The notes beneath the pieces are model-generated. The model had not been told where the DNA came from. It saw only the letters and a program-made list of their open reading frames with translations, and did no database searches. Position numbers and translations under genes: made by a program. Positions 24,902 through 37,437 of a stretch of DNA of 64,000 nucleotides are shown here, piece after piece. Each line of letters starts with the position of its first letter. Position 1 is the stretch's first letter. Source of the stretch: Seriola aureovittata (Eukaryota > Chordata > Actinopteri > Carangiformes > Carangidae); NCBI RefSeq assembly GCF_021018895.1, contig NC_079373.1, forward strand, positions 21,274,501 through 21,338,500, read 5' to 3'.

Positions 24902-27002
24902 CTAGACAAAAGAGACACAGAGACAGTGTGAGTAAAGACAGTGACAAGTTTTCTCCTAAAGGAAGATTTGGCTTTCTGTCAAAGAGTTTATAGAGAAGCT
25001 CTATATTGTCTTCATCACTTTTCTCATACTATTCCTCTCTTGTGCTGTTCCCTCTTTCCACTCCTATCCCACTGTTGTCATCTCGATTCATTTACTACCC
25101 TGTTTCTTCAGCTCTTACCCTTCACAGTCTCTTCCCTCACTCGTCCACCTACTGCCTGCTCACTCTCTTGTTCTCTGGAGAGTGAAGTCCCATAGGTATG
25201 AATGTAATATGAGTTTATTCTTTTTATTAGAGCTGACTGGGCGTGGGGATGGAGCAGGACCATCAGTCATCAATGAGACATAATGTAAGGGTCGGACGGG
25301 TGTGAGGGAGAAAGGAAAGGAGAGAGACAGTGACCAAGAAGTAGCAGAGGACAGCATTTATCTAGCATGTGGAGATAGGGCTAAGACAACTGAGAGAAAG
25401 AGAGAGGCCCCTGTGAGATAGATTTGGATGATGAGTGCATATGGGGGTAGAGGCAGGCTAATGACTATGGGGACAGCAGTCCTGTACTATCCTTGGGCTC
25501 TCCTTGCAGAGCCACGTCAAACTCCCAACTCTGCCCTGGGTTCCCTTCAGGCGTCGATGAGGAACCGAAACATTAGAGGCAAACAATCCTGCCCTGGCAT
25601 GGAAATAAGACCATTATAGACCAAATCTAGTGACTGCATGTGGTGTGGAATTGTAATTAACAACCCGGACTGTTGCAGGCTGCAAAAACAGGCGGTGCGG
25701 GACAGCTACCATGTGTGTATTGATTGAAGCTGAATTCACAGCTGTTAGGATGCATGGGACTGTCAGGCTGCACATCTGCACACTTTCAGATCCAATCACT
25801 TCTGCACTCATGCACTCATAGGTTCAGTCATGAACTGCTACAGAACAGACTCATGATCACTGTAAGTGAAGCTGTCAGATTCAGTGAGTCAAACTCAAAT
25901 TAAAATCAAATTTTTATTTTAGTTATATCCTTAGTGCTTTGTACTTACTGTTCAAATTGTAATTACCAAAATAAGAAAATCCCTGCCTTAGTGGGTTTTT
26001 GACAGATAATGTCAGCACTGTATTTGATTTGGTACAGTATCTATGAGTGGGTCACATTCCAATGGACATGCAAGCAGTTAACCACCGGACACTCTTAGCT
26101 GTGTATTATCCCAGCTGTGATTTGACTCAGTGATTTGAATCAAGGGGCAACACAGAGAGATCACAGAGCTGAGCTCACAGAACTACTCAACACCACTGGA
26201 TCCACGAAAGAAAGACAACATGGAGTGTGCAAAGACTCAGCAGGCATTGAAAAAAACATACAAAAAGTGATGTCGAGTGGAAATCAGAACTAATGACAGC
26301 AACCAAGGCCAATGAGTTACAGTGGAGCTTTCAGGTTGTAAATTTCAGTCAACTGCTGCCTTGAGAAACAACGACCGAGAGGCTTGTTTCAAACTACAAT
26401 GTCAAAGAAATGTTTTTACCTGCTTCTGAAAAGTGGAAAGAATTATGCTGCAGTGTCATTATAGTTTATATTTCCTGGCACAAAAAGTGACGAGAATTCA
26501 GATTTGAGTTCAACTGTAACAACAAAAAAAAAGTTTGTAATTTTTGAAAGGAGAAATAACACATTCTTTACACATTTCTTCACATTCTCATTACTGTTAT
26601 CTTTGTCAAAGGCCTTTGTTCAGCGAAAGCTAAGTACTGGCTTTAAACTGATAGAGTATTTCACTCCAAAGCGAGAACAGGTCTAATCTGAATATGAGAT
26701 AAAAAATGCAACAGTACAGAGCCAATCTGCTTCAGTCAACACACAGCTTCCTGCTTCTTCCCTCTTTGGTCCAGCTGACACTCCCAGCTCTAATTTAACC
26801 ACCTCAGGCGTTAGTAAGAATAAGGCTATTTCCACCTCTCCCCAAGGCTGACCAAGGAGCGCTGGTTTAGAGCACATCTGAGTCTCACTGATGGGTTCTG
26901 CTCCCCTAACAATTTAAACTTTCAGGGTAAACTCTCCAGGGTTTGATTGAACTGCTCCATAAATAAATGCGCTGAAGAATTTAAAATCATCATGCTTTTA
27001 CT

Positions 27003-27026
27003 TCTCTCTCTCTCTCTCTCTCTCTA
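27003..27026. repeat. (CT)12 microsatellite
   Basis: Uninterrupted TC run within the slc66a2 intron. Confidence 0.93.
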
Positions 27027-27750
27027 AGCTGCTGGTTCTCCTCTGGGGAAATACTTTTTTTGTTCCACTGAAGTTTTTGTTTTACCTCAGAGAGCACCCT
27101 TCACTGAACTTCAGATTTCATGTCCCATCTCTCGCCTCATCTTTTCCTTTCACTGCACCACTTTCTTCTTTTCTCCTGCTCAACTGCCATCATTACTTTT
27201 ATTGCTCCTGTCACTGCCTTTACTGGGCTCCTCTTTGACAATAAAAGTGGATAAAGTTATAGTGACTTTTATCAGCACCTACTTTGAACCTTGACAAAGT
27301 CAAATAATAAAGTTGCATTTTACAGCATAGTAAGCTGGTTAGAACAAATCGTCCAAAAAGTACTTGTGAAGAGGTCAAATTACATTTAGAATAATGGAAT
27401 TTTTTTTTAATTCAAGCTACCATTTGAAAATTGGAAAAATTCCATATTTGATCACTAATTTTAAATAAAAAGATTCAGCGTTTAAGTGCACCACACTATG
27501 CCTACTGCTCTGGGGAGTATGAATGCACTGTCTGTCTGACTCATATATGCAAACTATGAAACCCTTTTCTCCTCACTTACTCGAAATGGAGAAGAGCAGA
27601 GAGCCGTGCTGAAGCAATAAACATGACACCAAACCAACTATTTTGCATTCCTCACCATAGATGGAAATGATAAAGGAAACTAATGTTTGCCAATGCTTTA
27701 CCTTGTAAAATACAACTCCACAGGAACATTAGCTTGTCACTGCTTGAGGG

Positions 27751-27886
27751 CAGTGGTGGGTGAAGTACTCAGATCCATTACTTAAGTAAAGGTAGCAACA
27801 CCACAGCGTAAAAACACCCCATTACAGTAGAAGTACATAAACATAACCAGCACAACGTACTGAAAGTATTAAACATAAAAGTATTT
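27751..27886. mobile_element. second copy of the GTGGTGGAAGAA MITE family
   Basis: It begins CAGTGGTGGGTGAAGTACTC, then AGATCCATTACTTAAGTAAA and ACAGTAGAAGTACATAAA, ending in GTATTAAACATAAAAGTA. The start is a clean CAGTGGTGG terminus typical of hAT elements; the right terminus is not clear. It sits inside the slc66a2 intron. Confidence 0.7.
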
Positions 27887-28699
27887 ATTATGAAATATGG
27901 CCTCCTTTCAAAGTGTAAAAGGACATGTTTGATGAGAGGTCTAAAACTCCACAGGGAGCCTTTAATGGTAATAATTGGGAATTTTCCAACCTCATTCTAT
28001 TCAATATATTCTGCCATGCTTGAGGTTTTTTTATTTAATGCCAGTAGGATTGGAGAGCACAGTTACCAGAGAAGACAAAATAAAACATTCCAACAATCTT
28101 TTCAAAAATAAAATGGTCACCTTGACCTTTTGAACAAAACAACTCTTGTGAGAGAAGTTGAATGAATGTAGCCATGTCCTCTGTCCTATTAAAATATCTT
28201 AATCAGATTTTTGTGGTTTATTTATGAGTATGAGTATGAGTATAGGTGCAGGATGAAATCACTGAATAATAATGAAGAGGAAGAAGAAAAAGAAGAAAAA
28301 GTAGACTACACCTATGAGAGACTTTTTTTTTTTTGCTTTTTCTAAAAATCTCACCCCTTGCACCTTTAAATTCACGCTTGATTTATCCTCTGTACTTCTC
28401 TGGAGCCCTCCAACCTTGAAGAATTTTATTCTTCACCCTCCTCTCTGCCTCTGTCTGTCTTTGCTACCCTCTATGCCTATCTTTCCCGCCCTGCCTTCAC
28501 CCTCCTTCACCCTCCCAAATTCTCCGCCCCCTGCTTTGGCTAATTTCTTTGCTCAAGAGACGTCAAACATCATTAACGAGGATGAGTCATTTTCAATGTA
28601 ATTAAGGAGGGCGGGTCATATGTACAAAAGCAGTCTCTACAGCGGTGCAGAGGAATGGACACAAAACTACCAGTTTGAGGTCATTTATTCATGGGGCAG

Positions 28700-28732
<33 letters not shown>
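28700..28732. repeat. (CA)n microsatellite
   Basis: Pure CA run of about 33 bases. Confidence 0.95.
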
Positions 28733-28733
<1 letters not shown>

Positions 28734-28949
28734 ATACACATATTTCCCACAGACTGTTTGTCATGCTAGTCTCATTTAGCTCCATCTGGCAGAGATAGCA
28801 TTAATCGTGACTTGTGGCCCGGTTGACAGGTGATGAAAGACACACAGAACAAACAACTGAACTTGGTCTTGAGTGAAGCTTTGAGTGTCCACAGGGGGAA
28901 GGAGTGATTATGGTATTGATTAAGAATGCTGACTGACCGACTACCTCTG

Positions 28950-28968
28950 TCTCTCTCTCTCTCACTCA

Positions 28969-29012
<44 letters not shown>
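28950..29012. repeat. (CT)n(CACT)n(CA)n compound repeat
   Basis: A CT run passes through CACTCACT into more than 40 bases of CA. Confidence 0.94.
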
Positions 29013-29015
<3 letters not shown>

Positions 29016-30589
29016 CCATCAACAAGCAATTTGCTTTTATTTGCACAAAAACACACAGAAATGCAGAGAGAAACAGAAAATGCAAAACATTAAATTTTGC
29101 ATTTGCTTCACACTCTCACCAGAGCATTCACACACATATACACAAACAAACAAACACACTGATGCACACACATGCACTCACTTTGACTCAGTGCCGCTCA
29201 GCTTGGACACATCTCTCATTGATTACTTCTGACCTGACACCTTCATCTGAACTAAGTGGCAGGAGATGAGAGAGGAAAGGGTGAAATGGTGAAGTAGGTA
29301 CTTCAAGGATGGAGAGACGGAAAGATGGGAGCATGGAGATGAATGAGGGAGGGTGAAAGTAAAAGGAAAATGACAAGAGATGGATGACAATGTGGCTGGG
29401 GCGGGGAGGAGGGGGTAAATATAGAGAGGGGTCAGAAACGAAGCCACCCTGATAGTTGGAGAGTGACAGGACAGCAGAGAGCAATGGAGAAAGCGAGAGT
29501 GGGGTTTGATTGCTTGGTGTGATGGCTGTGCCGTATGTGGGCCAGGCAGTAATTGTGCTGTGTATTGAACGACTGCTGTCATGCCAGCTATTAGCTCTTC
29601 TAAGCGGCTGGAGTGGACAAGTGGAACACAACTACAGGAAAGGAAGGGCTGAGTGACATTTAGAAAGAGAGACAGAGGGAGTGAGAGAGAGAGAATGAGA
29701 GAATTAAAAGGACATGAATGTGGTGTTTGCAATTTACTGATTTCACGTCCCATATACTTTTGAAAAGTTGCCTGATAAATTTTAAATGCCACTTTGTGAA
29801 ACTTACTTTTAAAGTCACTGTTAAGTATGACTTCTTAAATCCTTATCCTGTTAAAAAGAATCTAAAGAATCAAAAGTTATACTGTGTTTTTGTAGCAGAC
29901 TTTTTATGTCCTATCCCCAGACATTATCATGTCTCAATCGACATAATCTTGTTGCTGGACAATTTCAGAAGTCGTGCAGAATTTCTAAGTGATTGTAGCA
30001 GCTTTCAAATTAATCTAATGGCATGAGTTCTTGTTTGCACAAAAAGAAAACAATCACAGTGAAAATCGATGCACTTTATATGTTACTTGCAGCTCATTTA
30101 GTCGAGGGGGCACTTTATGTCTAACAGTGTTATTCCTGATACTACCACCAGACTGCACCAAAGTTAAAAGTACAATTTCTTACAACTTGGGTTTGATTTT
30201 TATAGCTACAGCCATCAGCCATCAAAGTTATTGCTAAGATCTCGGAAAAAGGTGATATGACTTAAAATACTGTAGGTCAGATGGGACAAAAAACATGAGT
30301 TTTAGACGAGACAGGTTGTAAGCAGCCAATAGTTTAGTGAGATGAGTGAAACTGAGTGCATCGATCGCTAATGCCGGTAATAATCCATCATTGCACAGGA
30401 AAACTGTGAGTGTGCACAACCCTGCCAAGTACAGTGGCTCCAATTTGAACCAGGAAGTAAAGTTTTCTACAGACGTTAGGGTCACTATTTTGTCATCTGT
30501 CTTTCTTTTCTGTTCTAAATAAATCTGACTAACCACGGGTTTTGTTTACTACCTGACTACCTGACCTCCACAAAATGCTAAATTCATCA

Positions 30590-30843
30590 GGCTGGAACCA
30601 ATTACCACTGACATTGGGCTGAGAGGCGGAGACATAAGTGTCGCCAGTCTATCACAGGGCAGACACTAAATTCACACCTATGGGCAGTTCAGAGTTGCCA
30701 ATTAACCTCACCTGCATGTCTTTGAACTGTGGGAGGAAGCCGTAGTACCTGGAGGAAACCTATGCAGGCGACGGGAGAACATGCAAACCGATTGGCCCCA
30801 GCTGGCCGGCAGGTTCGAACCAACCACTACAACACCATGCCAC
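30590..30843 (-). mobile_element. tRNA-headed SINE-like repeat
   Basis: Read on the minus strand from 30843 it begins GGTGGCATGGTGTTGTAGTGG, followed by a tRNA-like B box (GGTTCGAAC, around 30812-30821). Next come GTTTGCATGTTCTCCCG, TTTCCTCC, CTTCCTCCCACAGT, CAAAGACATGCAGGT and TTAATTGGCAACTCT, then the GCCCTGTGATAGACTGGCGAC tail. These blocks belong to one of the most common fish repeats. The end of the tail, usually a short GGAT-like tract, is missing or diverged here. Confidence 0.8.
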
Positions 30844-31406
30844 CAATGACTAAAAGTAATAACTGAAATAATCACAAGTTGTAGCCGAGGACTGGTCACA
30901 CCCATAGATCTTCATATTTAAATTCCAGTCAAGATCCGTAGGTTTTCTGAAGTAACTAAATACCTCAATCTGTGATGCCTGTGCAAAATGGTGCACCAGA
31001 CACAAAGCAGTTTCCATTTGATGTATTGGTGTAGCAATAAAACACTTGTAACAAAAGGGATTAGAGATTAGATCAGAACAGGTACTTGATTTGGTTCCCT
31101 CTATCTTATGTCCACTTCACATCTTTTGGCTTCTCTGCAAATTGCCCAGTGCCCTCACCTCCCTAACTCCATCCATCTGCAGGTTTATTTGTACACCAAT
31201 CTGTCTCTCTTTTTGTTCTCATTCCTCACGCCCTCCACTACTCTGTTTCTCTTTCTCCATTACCTCTCTCCCCCCTTCAACCTGCTCCTAAATCTTCATC
31301 TGCAGTCCTCCTCCCTCCTCTTGCCTCTACTCTTGTCAGATGCTGTCTCGTTATCTTCTTGTCCCAGGCTGCTGCCTTTCACCTTGTCCACTGCCCAAGG
31401 GACCAC

Positions 31407-31440
31407 TGGATGGCTGGATGGATGGATGGATGGATGGATA
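31407..31440. repeat. (GGAT)n microsatellite
   Basis: GGATGGCTGGATGGATGGAT: eight or so GGAT units with one GGCT variant. Such tracts often mark the 3' ends of fish SINE/LINE copies, but no body is evident next to it. Confidence 0.93.
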
Positions 31441-33102
31441 CTGGCCATCTCAGGGCTGAAAGATTCTTGCAGGCACAGCACAGACTGATATCATGCTGCA
31501 TTTGTATCTATGTATGTAAATTTTATGACTGCAGTCCAGAATACAGAATCAAATGTGAACATGATGGTGAAGTCAATGACAAAACTGTCATGCAATTTTA
31601 ATAGAAACAATAGAAACTATAAAACTGAACTCATTGGAATGAGCCACGTTTCCATTTAGGCCTGATATACACTGGATGCACTGTTTTTTTGGCTTAACAG
31701 TAACAAGTTGTTCTCTGTATCTCACCAGGCACTGCACACTTTCCACAACTGTTGTGGAAATAAATAGGCAGCTGATCACAAATTAAAACCAGTGTAGGCT
31801 TTAAGTTTCAAGTGGGGAGTCACACTTTGTATAAGAGACTTAGTCTCCAGAGGAAAGTTAGACAGTCCTCGCAATTGCTTGATAATACTAATACAAAGCC
31901 CTACAGGAAGAGACACACTCGAGCAGCTGGGGATGATGCTTAAAGCCTCAAAGAGCTTCAATCACCTCTTCCATCTCTTTTTCAGCACAAGCTCGCGTAT
32001 ATGCATTGGCATGATGTCTGTGTCCATGCATGCTCGTTTATGTGTGCGCCCACACATGAGGGTGTGTGTGAGGTGATTTAGCAGCAGCAGGGCTGTAGCT
32101 CTCCCTGAGGGGGCCAGATAGAGAGACGAAAATCAAAGGGTCCAGGGAGAGAGAAGCCGTGCTGCTCTTAACCCACTAACTATGAATTATGCATGTTGAT
32201 CGATCGCGCACAGGCTAACACCGAAAAGTTCCCAACCTGCCAGAAAAAGATGGATTCTACTTCACAAAACGAAGTGGTGGGGAGGTGAGGAGAAGGAGAA
32301 TCACATAGAGTTTGCCTAAGGATATTTTAGATATTTTTTTAGAGAATGTAAACAAGCCAGAATAGATGAGCTGGCCTGTAAGGTGATGGCTATTTCAGTA
32401 TTTTCATTACATCTATAGTCTTATGTAATCGATGGTCTATTTGTCATAGCTGTGCTTCTTAACTAACTACAATTACCGCCTTGCAGTTGTATGCCTCCAC
32501 CAACCAGTCAAATTGCAGGAAATATGGTCACAATCTCCCCATCTGTTGCTGAGTTACAGCGATGAATAATGACCAGAAGAAGTGTTTTTACAGAACATTA
32601 TGAATTTGTGAGTTAAGGCTAAAAAACATGTTTTGCGAGTTCACAGTGACCTTTACCTTTAACCAAATCTAATCAGTTCATCCTTGAGTCCGAGTAAACG
32701 GTCGGACAACCCGAAACATAATGCCTCTGCCCAGCACGGAATCAAACAAATCCCCATGAAATATGTGATTAAGCAAAGAATCTCTTATTTTTTCAGATAA
32801 ATGGAAAAAACTGAAGTAATCCGTAAACTTGAGTTGGCTCACATGATCACACACATTACACAAAAGAGCAACAAGGGACTGAACATCATACTGTCTCTAA
32901 ATTAGCTGCTGTTTAGTCAGTACGTTGATTCAATTACCTCTGTAATTTCCTTCAGCAACTGGGACAATCTAGTGATGTTGGCACAATTTGTCTATAGTAC
33001 AGACGTATTTAGAGGCTGAAGAAGACCTTGTACTTTTAGATTTAGTACCAGAGCTCTGTAGGTCAAGACCACCTTAGGTCAAACAGGTTCCTCTAGAACA
33101 TA

Positions 33103-33786
33103 CACTCACTGAGAACTTTATTACAACACCAGTACAACTGCTTATTCATGCAATCCAATCCAATTAGCCAATCAGGTGGCAGCAGTGCAGTGCATGAAAT
33201 CCTGCAGATACAGGTCAGGAGCGTCAGTCAATCTTCATATCAAATATCAGAATGAGGAAAAAAATGTGATCTCAGCAACTGGCTGGTTTGAGTATTTCTA
33301 AGCGGCAGTTCTGCAGATGGAAACACCTCATTGATGAGAGATGTTGGAGGAGAATGGCCAAACTGGTTGGAGCTGACGGAAAAGTTACAGGAACCACCAG
33401 ATAACCACTCTTTACAGAAAAGCATCTCAGAATGCACAACTTGTTGAACCGTTACCATCTTCTAATGGCTACTTCCAGCATGATAATGCATCATGTCACA
33501 AAGCAAAAGACATCTCAAACTGCTTTCATGAACCTGACAGTGAGTTCAGTTTACATCAGTGGCCTCCCCATTCACCTGATATGAATCCAGCAGAACACCT
33601 TAAGGATGTTGTAGAACATGAACCTGTAGCTGACAAATCTGTAGAAATGATGTGATGCAATTATGTCAACATGGACCAGAATCTTAAAGGAGTGTTTCCA
33701 ACATCTTGTGAAATCTACGCCACAAAGAACTGAGGCTGTTTTAAGAGTATAAGGAGGCCCTACTCAGTATCAGTGTTGTGTGAGTG
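33103..33786 (+). mobile_element. internally deleted Tc1-like element
   Basis: The left end begins CACTCACTGAG after a TA at 33101-33102, and the right end is GTGAGTG followed by TA at 33787-33788. This gives short inverted termini and the TA target duplication of Tc1/mariner elements. The 5' part (CACTGAGAACTTTATTA...) and the 3' part match the ends of the very common fish Tc1-like family of roughly 1.2 kb. The 3' part encodes, with defects, SDGYFQxDNAxCHKA-like and WPPxSPDxNPxEHL-like transposase blocks at about 33455-33605. At about 0.68 kb, roughly half the transposase, including the first catalytic Asp region, is missing. Stops and small indels make it inactive. Confidence 0.85.
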
Positions 33787-36700
33787 TATAAAATGTGTAG
33801 TTTTTGTTTGCACCTTGATCTAGATCTGCATTAAAATACTCAAATCAAGAGACAATCATAGAAGAAAGGTGCCAGTTTCATACAAGCAAGTGCAGGATTT
33901 CATTAGAAAACAGTGAAAATACTCAAAAATACTCTCTGTCTTAAAGTATTAGGGATTCCTTACATGATTTGTACTTGAACATGGGGCTCATGTTTCTTTT
34001 ACAAAAACTTCTTGAACTTGAAACATCAGTAACACCGCTCGCAGCAAACTCAGTATCACTGCTCGCAGCAAACTCGCCCGCTGATTACTTCCTGGAAAAT
34101 ACATCAACACTACAGAGGACAGTATTATATATTTTCCTCTCTTGTTTTTCTTCTGCCTTTAGTCCAAAACTAACCCTGATACAACACAAGGATATTATAA
34201 AGTATATAAGGGGAATCATGCTGTCCTGGCTTCAGGAGATTTTCTGTGTTATTTCACTTGATTTCTTTCCCGAAGACCCAACCTCTCCAGCTCTGGCTCA
34301 CTGGGAAATGTCTTTTTTTGATTTTATGATGATTGATTTTTGACTGTGGGTTATAGGGGTCTTTTTTTTTTTTTTACCTCAACAGTAAGGTTCTCCTCCA
34401 CCATTGTGATAGCAACAAGACTGTAGAAGAAAAGGTGCTATTGCCCACTGAGATAGGGTCAAGGAAGAGGAGCCAGGCCAAGTCTGAAAAAAATTCAGCT
34501 TTTTCACTGTTGCGCCAGTGTGTAAGTTTATAAAGAAAGTAATGGGGATGGTTGTTACCAGTGTGTTTTGGGACTTCAGCAGCTTAGTTTTGTTTCGAAC
34601 TGTACAATGTGGTCTTGACATTTAAAATGAGCCCATTGCTATTAGCTGTTGAGAAAGAAAATATGCATTGCACAGGAAGAATTCCTTGCACAGATTTATT
34701 TCCAATCGCACTGATCATTTGAATGATGCTTTACTTACATTACTTGTTTACTTCCCAAATAATTAATCCAGAAATGTATTCACAGTACAGTCACAAGACT
34801 ATAGACAGCAAAAACACCCGAAATTGCTTTTCTCCAAATCCAAAACATGTACTGTAGAAATGGAGAAATAAAGAAAATGTGACGCCTCAAAACACTATCT
34901 CCATGGCTTGTCTTGCCCCTGGACAGACAGGACTGTAATTTAACAGTGAGAGCACCTGAAAAGACTTTCAATACAATGGCTATGATCATGTAAATATACC
35001 CTAGCAAATACTACTGTATTATACTGTATGTGGTTTGTTTATACATTATACTATGCAAACACCAAATGCACGCACACTCCTGGTATTGAAGCACTGCAGG
35101 AAAGCACTACCTTTAATACGTTCAAAATATGGCTGCAACTAAGGATCATTTATATATTAAATTTCATTTGAAGTTAAAGTACTGTTATAGTTAAGGTAGC
35201 CTAAATAAAGTGTAATACATTTCTGCTTTAATAAAGTTAAATAAAGTACTGTCATAATGAAATTAATAAAATCGGAACCACTGGTGCTTTTATTCTGAAG
35301 CAAGCAGATTGTCAGACAACAACAGTAAGCAGCTAGCAGAAGGTCAAACTGCTATCGGTCAGCATCTGTTCAACATGAGGATTTATTCAACAAACAGCTT
35401 TCTGTTTCACACCAGGCTAACCTGCAACTGTTAGCTGATCGCTATGCACTTGCTCAGTGTAAATAATAAAATAAATATTGATTCAGGAATCAGTGTGATT
35501 AAAAAAATAATTTAAACAAAGTAAGAAAACAACACTTAAGTGAGTCAATTATTTCTCCTAGCCCTAAATATAATATATACCTAAACTAGAGTTATGAGAA
35601 ATACAAAGTTTCAACAAACATCTGATTCTAAGTCGAAGCAATAAATGGTGTTCAGAAATAAAGTCCTAGGGCACCTTGGACCAGTTCTGCATCGCTCCTC
35701 ACAACACTGTCAGCTAAAGAGGCCAAAAGAAGTCCTTCAACTGAGGTTTGAATCGGTGGCTCCTTCATGGATGATATTAATCGTCAAGGTTTAGAGCTTT
35801 TGTAGTCAGTGCAAGCTAAGGTTAGTGGCTCAGTAAGTTTTTTGTACAGAAACATAACATAGTGGGAGAGCACAACTGTCTATTTGATGGTGCATAATCA
35901 CAGAAATATCTTTAATCATATCTTCTTCCACCATATGATGCCATAAAAAACTACACTTCTACAAAACTGCACTTGTACCATCTATGCAGCAACTGTCCTC
36001 ACACTCGCCTTCAAGATGTGGCTCACAAAGTGCTTAGAGGTCATCACAGTGTCTGAATCATATGCTCCAGGGCCAGACTGTAAAGGTACCGGCTATTTGT
36101 CTGAAATAGCCTTGATGTAATGGCCGTCTCAAGAGAAACGAGAAACCACCATTAGACTGCCAATGAGGGGACATGTAATGGGACAACCATTACCGCTTCA
36201 AGGGTGCTACCCAGGACTGAGAGTGAGAAATAAGCTGTTAGTTGTGAAGGTGTGGGAGAGAAAGCATGACAAAGAGAGGCAATAGGAGCTGAATATGCAA
36301 ATATATACAAACATGTTTATGTATACAGTATATTCTATTCTTTTTGTTGAGCTCCAGTGCAGTAGGAAATTTGACTTCTCTTGTTAAATTCATGACAATT
36401 AAGATCAGTAAATTAAATTGAGAGAGACAAAGAAAAAGAAAAGCAGATGAACTGTCTACAGAAAACTAATAGATTAGTATCCCTTGAGACAGGGAGCAGT
36501 GCTGCATTTGTCTGAATACTTATGTGTTAGTGTGACAGACAGACGTCTCCCGTCAGTGTCCCCTCCACTGTCATTGAGTGACATTATACTGGTCGGGCGC
36601 TATTGTGCAGAGCTGGGAGATGAGAACAGGAGAGGAGGCAAAATAGATAATGTTTAATGAGAGGGAAGAGAAAAACAGGCGGGCTCCCCAGGCAGCCGAG

Positions 36701-37139
36701 CAGAGAGCGCTGAGCAATCAGTCACACACGCAAACACCACACATTGTTGTTTATATAAACAAGTCGCAACTTTACCGTTCAATTGTGGCTCCCACTTGAG
36801 TAATGAGTGCTTTCAAATGTCAAGTGGGTGACAGCATCACTCAGCGACCAAATCGTGTCAAGTTAAACCTGGTATCTCCATAAAGCCAGTACATAATAAC
36901 GAGGACCAGCTTGATGCTCTGAATGAACAGCATGTGATACTCTGACTTTTGCAAAGTTTTTGAAATAATATGAGGTCACAGAAATAAAAGTAAAATAGTA
37001 AAATCATGTAGTAATGAAGGTTTCTTTCATACCTGTAATGTAGTTCACTGGGTCAACACCAAAGACATTCTTGTCTGTTTTATGTTAGTGACTGTCATCC
37101 TTCATTATCAGTGCGTGATTATCATTAGTTTCTTTTAAT

Positions 37140-37437
37140 CCTTTTATTTATTCAGGGACATTTCACTGAAAGTAATGCTCTCCTTTGGAAGAATGCCTTG
37201 ATGACACTCATCACAACTGGAGGTTATCCAGGTCAACCACAGTCTAGTCTGATGGCCACTGAGGAGCTCCACACGACCATCTGGGATGTAGTGACCCTTG
37301 AGTCTTCAGTGGTGGTAACCGGGGACAAGCTGAGGTCTTTCACTTCACCCACCTGATGTTATCCTGCCAGACCATGGGTCAAACTGGCAACCTTCCTTTC
37401 ACAAGCCCGGATCTCTAACCTTATATGCCCTAACTAA
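37140..37437 (-). mobile_element. tRNA-derived SINE
   Basis: On the minus strand the 5' end reads GTTAGGGCATATAAGGTTAGAGATCCGGGCTTGTGAAAGG and then GGTTGCCAGTTTGACCC. This resembles a tRNA promoter head (A-box-like TTAG...GG and a decayed B box GTTTGACCC). A tRNA-unrelated body follows and the copy ends in CCTGAATAAATAAAAG. Length is near 300 bp, typical of a SINE. The family name is not assigned. Confidence 0.6.

Noticed and set aside
29223..29792. 189-codon open frame on the minus strand
   Set aside because: Made of Ser/Leu/Pro/His-rich sequence from pyrimidine-biased DNA, with no domain and no family resemblance.
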